From DASPLH01 sp035627675 (GTDB taxonomy: Bacteria > Acidobacteriota > Terriglobia > Terriglobales > Acidobacteriaceae), in assembly GCA_035627675.1 (NCBI GenBank), contig DASPLH010000035.1, positions 1-26,682 of the forward strand: 26,682 bases of DNA, read 5' to 3'. Each line of letters begins with the position of its first letter. Within the stretch, counting starts at the first letter, position 1. The notes below the pieces were generated by a model that was not told the origin of the DNA, searched no databases, and worked only from the letters and a program-made list of their open reading frames with translations. The translations under genes and the position numbers were made by a program. Below are positions 1 to 6,692 of the stretch, piece by piece.

Positions 1-38
1 CGCTCCGAAGAAGTAGTTCTCCGTTGTACGCTGTTGTG

Positions 39-63
39 AAGGCCGGCCGTGCGCCGGCCTTTT
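39..63 (+). terminator. Rho-independent terminator of an upstream gene
   Basis: A 9-bp perfect stem (39-47 with 53-61, loop CGTGC) ends in a short T run and has A residues on its 5' side. The gene it would serve lies before the window, since no coding sequence is visible in 1-320. Confidence 0.75.
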
Positions 64-70
64 GCTTTGA

Positions 71-170
71 GAGCTGCTGAGCTGCTGAGCTACTGAGCTA
101 CTAAGCTGCTTAGCTACTGAGGTGCTTGAGGTGCTGCTTTCGCGACTTCGCGACTCGCGACTTCGCGACT
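71..170. repeat. Two adjacent octamer tandem arrays
   Basis: Bases 71-126 are seven exact-period 8-mers of consensus GAGCTRCT. Bases 140-170 are four units of TCGCGACT (one is 7 bases long). The two arrays have unrelated units but the same period and sit 14 bases apart. Relatives of the first array recur at 19249-19270 and 19363-19394; relatives of the second recur at 4892-4910 and 26508-26550. The rest of 1-320 holds only the terminator at 39-63 and a further AGTAGCTCAGCAGCT patch near 218-232; I see no gene there. Confidence 0.85.
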
Positions 171-320
171 GGACTATTGCCTTACCCGCGCAATCGCAAC
201 GGGAACTCGCTCTGCTTAGTAGCTCAGCAGCTAGCTTCGCCTACGAATCCCGTGCAGAACGCTCCAACTCCGCGGCATCTGAACTCAAACAGAAAACACA
301 CGTTGGGAGTTCAGGGCCCC

Positions 321-1595
321 ATGCGCAGGCAGCGGTTCGCATCTCTACTCGTCCTCCTATTAGCCATCACCTTCACGATGTGGATGGCCGGCTGCGGTCA
401 GGATTCCGACCGGGCGGCAAACACCCCCACCGATAACGGAAATCCAAGTCCACCGCCCGGCGGCGGCACACCAAGCCCGACTCCGACACCCACACCCACA
501 CCCACACCCACACCGACTCCCACTCCCACACCGACGCCCCCGCCATCCGGCGGCGGCAGCACCGTGGGCGGCGGCCCGGCGGTCTCCACCGCGGACTCGG
601 TTACGACCGAGACGGTGGCTTCCGGATTGAGCGTTCCGTGGGCGCTGGTGTTCGCGCCCGACGGACGCCTGTTCTTCACCGAGCAGCCCGGACGCATCCG
701 CGTGATGATCAACGGACAGGTGCAGTCGCAACCCGTGTACGACAAGACCGCCATCGTCCCCGGAGGCGAGAGCGGCATGCTCGGACTGGCGCTCGATCCC
801 GCCTTCGGCGCGAACCGGCGCATGTACGTTTTCTACTGCTTCAACGCTCCCGAGCGCGTGCGCTGCCGCATTGAGCGCCTGCTGGAGAACAACAACGCCG
901 CCACGTTCGACAAGGTGCTTTGGGAGGGGGACAGCGGCGAGCACCACCCGGCCGGACGCTTGAAGTTCGGTCCCGACGGCCTGCTCTATGCCGGTTACGG
1001 AGACATCTTCCGCCGCGAGCTCGCGCAGGATCTCAGCAGCGATGCGGGCAGCATCCTGCGCATGGACACCGACGGCAATCCGCGCGGCACCGGGTTCGCC
1101 TCTGCCTACGCTCTCGTGAAGGGGCTCCGCGATCCGCAGGGACTTGCGTTCGACTCCGCCGGCAATCTCTACATCAGCGAGCACGGGCCGGACTCGAACG
1201 ACGAAATCAACCTGATCGTTCCGGGCCGCAACTACGGGTGGTCGCTCTGCATAGGCGTGTGTAACAACCCTGCCTGGGTGGACCCGATCCGGCTCTGGAC
1301 GCCCGAGACCGCAGCGCCTTCCGGAGCCACGTTCTACAACAGCACGGTCATTCCGGCATGGAACGGCAGCATGCTGATAGCCCTGCTCGGGCTCTCCGGC
1401 AATGATTACGCGCGCCACCTGCACAGGATCAAGTTCGACGCGCCGGGCGGCACACGCATCCTCGAGGAAGAAGCCCTGTTCCGCGGAGAGTTCGGACGCC
1501 TGCGCGATGTGGTCCAGGGACCCGATGGCTTCGTTTACTTCTCCACCAGCAACGGCGGAGGTGCAGACAGGATCATTCGTGTGAGGCCGAGGTAA
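321..1595 (+). CDS. PQQ-dependent sugar dehydrogenase (glucose/sorbosone dehydrogenase family), lipoprotein
   Basis: A 424-residue secreted beta-propeller enzyme of the glucose/sorbosone dehydrogenase family, which oxidises aldose sugars with PQQ outside the cytoplasm. Seen: an N-terminal signal with a lipobox ending MAGC (Cys25), a low-complexity linker with ten Thr-Pro repeats (residues about 53-75), then the catalytic propeller from about residue 97. Family motifs are GLSVPWALVFAPDGRLFFTE (102-121), the GEHHPAGRLKFGPDG block (207-220) with its conserved histidine, GLRDPQGLAF (268-277), EHGPDSNDEINLI (287-299) and NYGW (304-307). The ATG at 321 was chosen because it starts directly at the signal peptide; an in-frame extension to 126 would run through the octamer repeats. 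A GGGAG sequence lies about 11 bases upstream. The gene is monocistronic and converges on the Smr gene. The exact sugar substrate cannot be read from sequence. Confidence 0.9.
   Translation: MRRQRFASLLVLLLAITFTMWMAGCGQDSDRAANTPTDNGNPSPPPGGGTPSPTPTPTPTPTPTPTPTPTPTPPPSGGGSTVGGGPAVSTADSVTTETVASGLSVPWALVFAPDGRLFFTEQPGRIRVMINGQVQSQPVYDKTAIVPGGESGMLGLALDPAFGANRRMYVFYCFNAPERVRCRIERLLENNNAATFDKVLWEGDSGEHHPAGRLKFGPDGLLYAGYGDIFRRELAQDLSSDAGSILRMDTDGNPRGTGFASAYALVKGLRDPQGLAFDSAGNLYISEHGPDSNDEINLIVPGRNYGWSLCIGVCNNPAWVDPIRLWTPETAAPSGATFYNSTVIPAWNGSMLIALLGLSGNDYARHLHRIKFDAPGGTRILEEEALFRGEFGRLRDVVQGPDGFVYFSTSNGGGADRIIRVRPR
470..545 (+). repeat. In-frame CACACC-type hexamer tract inside the sugar dehydrogenase
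   Basis: About ten Thr-Pro codon pairs, partly as pure CCCACA hexamers (485-512), encode the linker between the lipid anchor and the propeller. The 6-base unit keeps the frame, so slippage would alter linker length and not knock the gene out. Confidence 0.8.
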
Positions 1596-1603
1596 CTTCT
1601 AAC

Positions 1604-1734
1604 CACAGAGGCACAGAGACACAGAGGATTTCCGGATTGACGAATTTCAGAATTGCCGGATTTGAAATGCGACAATTCCAAAATCCGACGATCCGAAAAT
1701 CGTTTGGTTTCTCTGTGTCTCGGTGTCTCCGTGG
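1604..1734. repeat. Facing inverted octamer arrays between convergent genes
   Basis: Left arm 1604-1627 is three 8-mers (CACAGAGG, CACAGAGA, CACAGAGG). Right arm 1711-1734 is three inverted 8-mers (CTCTGTGT, CTCGGTGT, CTCCGTGG). The 83 bases between them carry smaller palindromic CCGGATT/AATCCG pieces. The whole structure fills the gap between the sugar dehydrogenase stop (1595) and the Smr gene stop (1748) and could fold as one long hairpin at both mRNA 3' ends. Confidence 0.85.
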
Positions 1735-1747
1735 TGAGTGCTTCTGG

Positions 1748-2083
1748 CTAGATGATCACTATCGTCACGCCTTTGTTCATGCGTCCTAAATCGCGGTCCT
1801 GCTTGATGTCTGGGAAGCGCTTGAGCAGCATCCACGTGGCCTCGTTCGAAATGCGGAAATCCTCGCCGGTGATGAAATCCTGGACCATGCCGTTGCGGCG
1901 AAAGCGATCGAGGGCCTTCCAGACTTCGCCTTTCAACCTGCCACCCACGCCGCTTGATCCATATCCGTGAATCAGTTTAAGGACCGGAACGCGCTCGTGA
2001 CGCGCGGCGACGAGGGCCCGGTCGAGCCTCAGCAACCCGACGTTGACCGTGGGGTGTCCGTCCTCAAGATTCACGATGCGCAT
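1748..2083 (-). CDS. Small Smr-domain protein
   Basis: A 111-residue protein consisting of an Smr (small MutS-related) domain. The hallmark is LIHGYGSSGVGGRLK at about residues 37-51, matching the family pattern HGxGxGxLR, preceded by a strand entering from a conserved leucine-rich helix. Smr domains bind nucleic acid and often act as nucleases, on branched DNA or on RNA; the specific role here is unknown. The ATG at 2083 is preferred because extension to 2128 reads through the heptamer repeat at 2093-2120 and would add a nonsense peptide with LETSN/LKLET-like repeats. No clear Shine-Dalgarno is visible, so the start remains uncertain. The gene is alone on its strand between two repeat blocks. 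Confidence 0.72.
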   Translation of the reverse strand: MRIVNLEDGHPTVNVGLLRLDRALVAARHERVPVLKLIHGYGSSGVGGRLKGEVWKALDRFRRNGMVQDFITGEDFRISNEATWMLLKRFPDIKQDRDLGRMNKGVTIVII

Positions 2084-2092
2084 GTGAAAGAC

Positions 2093-2120
2093 AGTTTCGA
2101 GTTTCAGGTTTGAAGTTTCA
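2093..2120. repeat. Heptamer array (AGTTTCA type)
   Basis: Four exact-period 7-mers (AGTTTCG, AGTTTCA, GGTTTGA, AGTTTCA), immediately upstream of the Smr gene start. The same unit forms facing arrays at 13579-13653. Confidence 0.85.
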
Positions 2121-2130
2121 AGTCGCAAGA

Positions 2131-2159
2131 AAAAGCTGCCGAGGCCTTCCCCGGCAGCT
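2131..2159 (-). terminator. Second copy of the DPP-IV terminator
   Basis: Stem AGCTGCCG (2134-2141) with CGGCAGCT (2152-2159). An A run on the plus strand (2129-2134) becomes a T run in minus-strand transcripts. Its first 16 bases and stem match the terminator at 2445-2479, about 320 bases away. Confidence 0.65.
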
Positions 2160-2180
2160 CGCTCAGTAGCTCATTCGCAC

Positions 2181-2368
2181 TCGTCCCGGGGAGGGACGAA
2201 ATGTTCCCTGGCCCAGCGCTTTAGCGCTGGGCCACGTAGCGCGAACGAATAAGTCCCAGAGGGACGACTGTTCAGGCAAAGACTGTCGTCCCTCCGGGAC
2301 TCAGGCCTAGTGGCGTTCTGCCCCCAGCGCTGAAGCGCTGGGCTACAGAACACGACGCGCCTCCGGCG
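2181..2368. repeat. Cluster of REP-like hairpins
   Basis: At least six short palindromes lie in tandem: TCGTCCC/GGGACGA (2181-2199), a 12-bp stem around CCCAGCGC (2209-2234), GTCCC/GGGAC (2253-2265), GTCCC/GGGAC inverted (2285-2302), CCCAGCGC/GCGCTGGG with CTAC at its foot, so GTAG on the minus strand (2323-2346), and CGCC/GGCG (2358-2368). Bases 2285-2368 form one copy of the composite cassette described at 15999-16080. The rest of the 2084-2533 spacer holds two terminators and one further REP; no gene is supported. Confidence 0.8.
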
Positions 2369-2444
2369 CTTGCGACGCGAATGGACGCCCCCGTAATTCA
2401 GGCAAGCCACTGTGTTTCCAGTTATGTGGCCAGATGTTCCAAAG

Positions 2445-2479
2445 GGATAAAGAAAAAGCTGCCGAATCAGCTCGGCAGC
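2445..2479 (-). terminator. Rho-independent terminator of the DPP-IV peptidase gene
   Basis: A 9-bp perfect stem (2456-2464 with 2471-2479, loop of 6) preceded on the plus strand by an A-rich run that reads as U-rich in the minus-strand RNA. It lies 55 bases past the stop codon of the peptidase gene. Confidence 0.8.
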
Positions 2480-2486
2480 TCAACAA

Positions 2487-2512
2487 CGTGTAGCGCGGGC
2501 GTCCCCGCCCGC
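2487..2512 (+). repeat. GTAG-footed REP-like hairpin, family 1
   Basis: GTGTAG followed by the stem GCGGGCG/CGCCCGC with loop TCCC. This is one of six copies in the window. Confidence 0.8.
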
Positions 2513-2533
2513 GATCACTCAGCACCTCAAGAA

Positions 2534-4786
2534 TCACTTCGCTCCCGCGGCAGCTTGCTGCTTCATCAACCCGTTCTCGAACTGCATGAGGATGCGCGTG
2601 TAGAGGTGCGCGCGGGCCTTTGCACCGGAGATCGAGTGCGTCTTCTGCGGGTACATCTGGAGGCAGAACTGCTTGCCGTGGTTGATCAGTTCGTGGATGA
2701 ACTGCACGGTGTTCTGCATGTGGACGTTGTCGTCGCTCGTGCCGTGCACGATCATCAGGTTGCCCTTCAGGTTGGCCGCGCGCTTCTCGATCGAGGTTCT
2801 CTCGTATGCTTCCGCGTCCTCCGGAAGCAGCCCCATGTAGCGTTCGGTGTAGGCGGTGTCGTAGTTGCGCCAGTCTGTAACGGGCGCGACCGCCACGCCG
2901 ACCTTGAACACATCGGAGGCGGTCATCAGGGCGAGTGTCATGCTGCCGCCATAGCTCCATCCCCAGAAGCCCAGACGGTTGCGGTCGAACTGCGGGAAGC
3001 GCTCGAGTGCCTGGTTGAGGACCGCGAGCTGGTCGCGCGTCTCGACCTCTCCGAGGTTCTTGTATGTCGCCGTGGCGAACTTGCGTCCGCGGTTCCCCAT
3101 GCCTCGGTTGTCCACCTTGAGCACGGCGAACCCGCGCTGCGCCATAACCTGGTCGAACCCTGACATGGCCGAGAACGCGTCGATCACTTCCTGCCCGTGC
3201 GGGCCGCCGTAGGGACTCATGACCAGCGGAACGGACGCGGCCGCCGTGGCGTTGGCCGGCATCAGCAGCAGGCCGTGCAGCACGGTTCCATCCTCGGCCT
3301 TGAAGTCCACGAATTGTGGAGTCTGCAATGCGTACTCGTCATAGCGGTGCGAGGCCCAAATCTCGTGGCATTGCCCTCCCACGGCACAGATGCTCATCTT
3401 CGGCTGCTGTGTTAGCGACGAGTAGCTGTCCACGAAGTAGCGCGTGTTCTCGGACATCGAGGGCTTGTGCGTCCCGCCGCCCGGAGTGATCCTGGTCAGG
3501 CCGGAGCCATCGAGCTTCACCGAGTAGAGGTGCGACTGCCGCGCGTCGTCCTTGTTGGCCACGAAATAGACGACGCCGTTCTGCTCATCGATTCCTTCGA
3601 CGCCATCGACCTCGTATTCGCCCTCCGTGAGCTGCTTCACCAGCCGCGCCTCGGCCGCCAGCGGGTTCTGCTTGTCGAACGAATAGAGGTAAAGGTGCAT
3701 GTGGCCATCGCGCCAGCTCGGCCACAGGAAGCGATCACCCGATTTCAGGAAGCGGTAGGCATCCACCAGTTCGACGTAGAACGGGTCCTGCTCGCGCAGC
3801 ACGAGCCTGCTGCGCCCGGTGTTGACGTCGATGAAGTAGAGGTCCTGCCGGTTCTGCGCGCGATTCAAAGCCATGGCCCAGGCGAGTCCCGGCCGCACCC
3901 AGCCGAATCGCGGGATATAGAACTCGCCGCCGATGTCGAGCGGCAGCCACTTCACCCGGCCTTTCAAGTCCACCACGGCCAGACGCACGGTGGGATTGGG
4001 ATCGCCGACCTTCGGGTACTTGATCGTGTCGAGCGTGGGGTGGCGCGGCACCCAATCCACGACAGGATAGGTCGGCACCTTCGACTCGTTCGATTGCAGG
4101 AACAGGATCTGCTTCGAGTCCGGAGACCAGAAGTAGTTGCTGCGGACGTCGAGTTCTTCCGAGTAGAGCCAGTCCACTTCGCCGTTCAGCAGGTTCTCGT
4201 TGGTGTCGCGAGTGAGTGCGATCTCGGCTCCGCCGCGCGCGGGCTTGATGTAGAGGTTGTGCTTGCGGACGAAGCTGACGAACGCGCCGTCGGGCGAGAA
4301 CTTCGGGTCGAGGCTGGCGTCGCTTGCCGGAGTCGTGACCTGAAGTCCCTTGTTTGTGGCCAGGTCGTACAACCAGAGCTGGCCGTCGCGATCGAAGAGG
4401 ATGGACTTCGAGTCCGGAGCCCAGTGATAGGCAGCTACTCCGAAGCGCTCGCGATTGTCGCTCTGGCGATCGTCTTTCTTGCCGTTCACCGGAGGCCGGT
4501 CAAGTTCGGCGAGGCGGTCGGCCGCAACCAGCACCGCGCGCCTTCCGCTGGCGGGGTCGAAGTAGAAGAGCGCCTGTTTCCCGTCGCCCTCGCTGCTCTC
4601 GGTGAAGGCGATCTTGGTACCGTCCGGACTCCATTTCAGCGACTGCGGAGCTCCCCCGCCGCGCGGCTCGGAGGCGACGACATCGATCGTAAGAGGCTTC
4701 TTGCCGGTGGCGCTTGGCGCGGCCTGCTGGGCAAGAGCGCTCAGCGACAGGCTCAGCGTAATCGCAATGACTGCGAGAGTTTTCAC
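2534..4786 (-). CDS. Dipeptidyl peptidase IV family serine peptidase (S9), secreted
   Basis: A 750-residue exported peptidase that removes N-terminal dipeptides, typically X-Pro. Seen: a Sec signal peptide (residues 1-19, ending ALA), a beta-propeller domain (about 40-490) with WSPDG blade motifs, and the DWLYSEEL motif whose paired glutamates (E210, E211) match the DPP-IV residues that bind the substrate amino terminus. The C-terminal alpha/beta hydrolase domain carries GWSYGG (nucleophile S611), HGTSDDNVH (Asp685) and the final catalytic histidine His717 in KTHS. Length and order match bacterial DPP-IV. Start support: an AAGGAG ribosome site a few bases upstream of the ATG. The gene is monocistronic, with its own terminator, and divergent from tgt. 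Probable role is periplasmic or extracellular peptide scavenging. Confidence 0.93.
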   Translation of the reverse strand: MKTLAVIAITLSLSLSALAQQAAPSATGKKPLTIDVVASEPRGGGAPQSLKWSPDGTKIAFTESSEGDGKQALFYFDPASGRRAVLVAADRLAELDRPPVNGKKDDRQSDNRERFGVAAYHWAPDSKSILFDRDGQLWLYDLATNKGLQVTTPASDASLDPKFSPDGAFVSFVRKHNLYIKPARGGAEIALTRDTNENLLNGEVDWLYSEELDVRSNYFWSPDSKQILFLQSNESKVPTYPVVDWVPRHPTLDTIKYPKVGDPNPTVRLAVVDLKGRVKWLPLDIGGEFYIPRFGWVRPGLAWAMALNRAQNRQDLYFIDVNTGRSRLVLREQDPFYVELVDAYRFLKSGDRFLWPSWRDGHMHLYLYSFDKQNPLAAEARLVKQLTEGEYEVDGVEGIDEQNGVVYFVANKDDARQSHLYSVKLDGSGLTRITPGGGTHKPSMSENTRYFVDSYSSLTQQPKMSICAVGGQCHEIWASHRYDEYALQTPQFVDFKAEDGTVLHGLLLMPANATAAASVPLVMSPYGGPHGQEVIDAFSAMSGFDQVMAQRGFAVLKVDNRGMGNRGRKFATATYKNLGEVETRDQLAVLNQALERFPQFDRNRLGFWGWSYGGSMTLALMTASDVFKVGVAVAPVTDWRNYDTAYTERYMGLLPEDAEAYERTSIEKRAANLKGNLMIVHGTSDDNVHMQNTVQFIHELINHGKQFCLQMYPQKTHSISGAKARAHLYTRILMQFENGLMKQQAAAGAK

Positions 4787-4820
4787 GGGGGCTCCTTGGA
4801 GACGTTCGGAAACGTAGGAG

Positions 4821-4850
4821 TTTATAAGATAACGGAGACTGAGCGGGCAA
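4821..4850 (-). promoter_or_regulatory. Possible promoter of the DPP-IV gene
   Basis: On the minus strand TTGCCC (4850-4845) is followed after about 17-19 bases by an AT-rich box CTTATAAA (4828-4821). It lies about 35 bases upstream of the start codon in a spacer shared with tgt. Hexamer matches are only fair. Confidence 0.35.
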
Positions 4851-4936
4851 TGAAGCGTGCGGCGTCAGCCGCTGCAAGCCATCCGTCGCCGAGGCGCGAC
4901 TGCGCGACTTCTCGTCTGCCGAACTCCTCCTCGATT

Positions 4937-4942
4937 TAGAAT
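4937..4942 (+). promoter_or_regulatory. TAGAAT -10 box close to the tgt start (possible leaderless transcript)
   Basis: TAGAAT matches TATAAT at 5 of 6 bases and ends 8 bases before the tgt ATG. No Shine-Dalgarno lies between. A transcript starting about 7 bases after the box would begin at or next to the ATG. No good -35 is visible. Confidence 0.4.
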
Positions 4943-4950
4943 CAAGATCG

Positions 4951-6090
4951 ATGTCCTTTTCTTTTCAGGTTGAAGCCACGTGCGGGCGCGCCCGTGCGGG
5001 CCGGTTCGTCACTCCGCATGGCGAGGTCCGAACTCCCGTATTCATGCCGGTTGGCACCGTTGCGAGCGTCAAGGGTGTGCCGCAGGATTTGCTCGAGGAC
5101 CTCGGCGTCCAAATCCTGCTCAACAACACCTATCACCTGTATCTACGTCCCGGCGTCGAGACCGTGCGAAAGATGGGCGGGGTGCAGAAGTTCATGAGCT
5201 GGGACCGCCCGATCCTCACCGACTCCGGCGGCTTCCAGGTATTCAGCCTCAGCGACCTGCGGAAGCTCAGCGAAGACGGCGTGCAGTTCCGGTCGCATCT
5301 GGATGGTTCGCTGCACATGTTCTCGCCCGAGTCGGCGCTCGCGGCCGAGATCGGCCTGGGTGCGGACATCATCATGGCCTTCGACGAGTGCACGGAGTAT
5401 CCGGCCGACCATGCGCGAACCCGCAAGTCGATGGAACTCACCCTGCGCTGGGCCAGGCGCAGCAAAGACTACTTCGAGGCGCACAAAACCGAGGTGCCAT
5501 GGTTCGAGGAGAAGTCCGGCGAGAAAGGAACCGAGCAGACGCAGGCGCTCTTCGGCATTGTGCAGGGCGGCATGTACCCCGATCTGAGGCGCGAGAGCGC
5601 CGAGCGCACGGTCGAGCTCGACTTCCCGGGATACGCCATCGGCGGCCTGAGTGTCGGCGAGCCGAGGGACAAGACCTGGGAGATGGTGGAGACCACGATC
5701 CCGCTGCTTCCGGAAAACAAGCCCCGGTACGTCATGGGAGTCGGGACGCCCGAGGAGATCGTCCAGTACGTCTCGCTGGGGGTGGACATGATGGACTGCG
5801 TGCTGCCGACCAGGGCTGCGCGTCACGGGCTCCTGTTCACCTCCGAGGGCAAAGTGAACATCAAGAACGCCCGGCACGCGCAGGATGAAAGTCCGCTGGA
5901 CCCGAACTGCGGGTGCAAGGTGTGCGGCAGGTACTCGCGAGCGTACCTGCGGCACCTTTACTCGGCCAACGAGGTGCTGGCGCAAGTCCTCAACACCGTG
6001 CACAACCTTGCCTATTACCTTGACACTATGAGACGCGTCCGAGAAGATATACAAAGCGGAGAGTTCACAAGTCCCCGTTCTGCTGTCTGA
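4951..6090 (+). CDS. tgt: Queuine/preQ1 tRNA-guanine transglycosylase
   Basis: A 379-residue enzyme that exchanges guanine-34 of GUN-anticodon tRNAs (Asp, Asn, His, Tyr) for preQ1, the committed tRNA step of queuosine synthesis. Seen: LTDSGGFQVFSL (89-100) with general acid Asp91, the substrate loop FGIVQGGMYPDLR (201-213), GGLSVGE (231-237), and the nucleophile Asp282 in GVDMMDCVLPTR. Zinc ligands are Cys320, Cys322, Cys325 and His351. Length is normal for bacterial Tgt. The ATG at 4951 gives the expected N-terminus; no ribosome site is visible and a -10-like box sits directly upstream. It is followed on the same strand by yajC-secD-secF, the classical neighbourhood of tgt in many bacteria. 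Confidence 0.97.
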   Translation: MSFSFQVEATCGRARAGRFVTPHGEVRTPVFMPVGTVASVKGVPQDLLEDLGVQILLNNTYHLYLRPGVETVRKMGGVQKFMSWDRPILTDSGGFQVFSLSDLRKLSEDGVQFRSHLDGSLHMFSPESALAAEIGLGADIIMAFDECTEYPADHARTRKSMELTLRWARRSKDYFEAHKTEVPWFEEKSGEKGTEQTQALFGIVQGGMYPDLRRESAERTVELDFPGYAIGGLSVGEPRDKTWEMVETTIPLLPENKPRYVMGVGTPEEIVQYVSLGVDMMDCVLPTRAARHGLLFTSEGKVNIKNARHAQDESPLDPNCGCKVCGRYSRAYLRHLYSANEVLAQVLNTVHNLAYYLDTMRRVREDIQSGEFTSPRSAV

Positions 6091-6341
6091 TACGAGCGTT
6101 TGCCCGTATCCTGCCGCAAGCGGCCCCGAAGGAAGACGCCTGTCGCCGTCGAGGTGACGGCAGCCTGCTGTAGTGGTTGTCTGGACTCCCGTAAACCTGG
6201 ACACAACACAGGAATTCGTCTTGCCCGGCAGAAGTGTGTAAGTGGCAGCGAAGGCTTGTGAGCGCCGTCCGGGCCCACACCACGGCCGCATACGCCGGTG
6301 GTGAATCTCACGACTCGCATGGCGAGCAGGTTGGCACGCGC

Positions 6342-6674
6342 ATGACACCTGGTTTCGCAATCCTCTTCCAGCAAGGTGGAGCTGCCGGATCGCTCTCCTG
6401 GCTGATGATCGCCGTCACGTTCGCGGTCTTCTATTTTCTCCTCATCCGTCCTCAGCAGAGGCGCCAGAAGAAGTGGCAGGAAATGCTGAGCCAGTTGAAA
6501 TCGGGTGACCGGGTGACGACCTCCGGCGGCATCGTCGGAACCATTCTCTCGATCAAGGACGGCGAGGGCCGGGACACGGGCACCATCATCCTCCGGGTGC
6601 CTCCCGACAACCTCAAGCTGGAAGTCGCGCGTAGCTCGATCGTCTCGGTTCGCACCGAAGACGCTAAGTCCTAA
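6342..6674 (+). CDS. yajC: Sec translocase accessory subunit YajC
   Basis: A 110-residue single-pass inner-membrane protein that associates with SecDF. Seen: a short N-terminal segment, one transmembrane helix (about 18-35, WLMIAVTFAVFYFLLI), the diagnostic IRPQQRR motif after it, and a small cytoplasmic domain with GDRVTTSGGIVGTI. The ATG at 6342 gives the usual YajC length; the longer upstream reading frame adds a region with no membrane-protein character. It lies 251 bases after tgt and 18 bases before secD. The 6091-6341 gap contains a small GCCGTC/GACGGC hairpin (6145-6161) but no gene. Confidence 0.92.
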   Translation: MTPGFAILFQQGGAAGSLSWLMIAVTFAVFYFLLIRPQQRRQKKWQEMLSQLKSGDRVTTSGGIVGTILSIKDGEGRDTGTIILRVPPDNLKLEVARSSIVSVRTEDAKS

Positions 6675-6692
6675 AGGCGGTCGCGGTATCTC

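Noticed and set aside
2171..2410. Minus-strand frame of 79 codons in the REP cluster
   Set aside because: The translated peptide merely reads palindromes (PALKRWA, PALQRWG repeats).
3467..4939. A 490-codon plus-strand frame opposite the DPP-IV gene
   Set aside because: Shadow of the peptidase, whose catalytic triad and signal peptide are unambiguous on the other strand.
4801..4950. preQ1 riboswitch before tgt
   Set aside because: The -10-like box is 8 bases before the ATG, leaving no leader, and I see no preQ1 pseudoknot pattern in the 160-base spacer.
6091..6341. A regulatory leader RNA or leader peptide before yajC
   Set aside because: Only one 6-bp hairpin was found (6145-6161) and no arrest-peptide-like small gene; too little to call.
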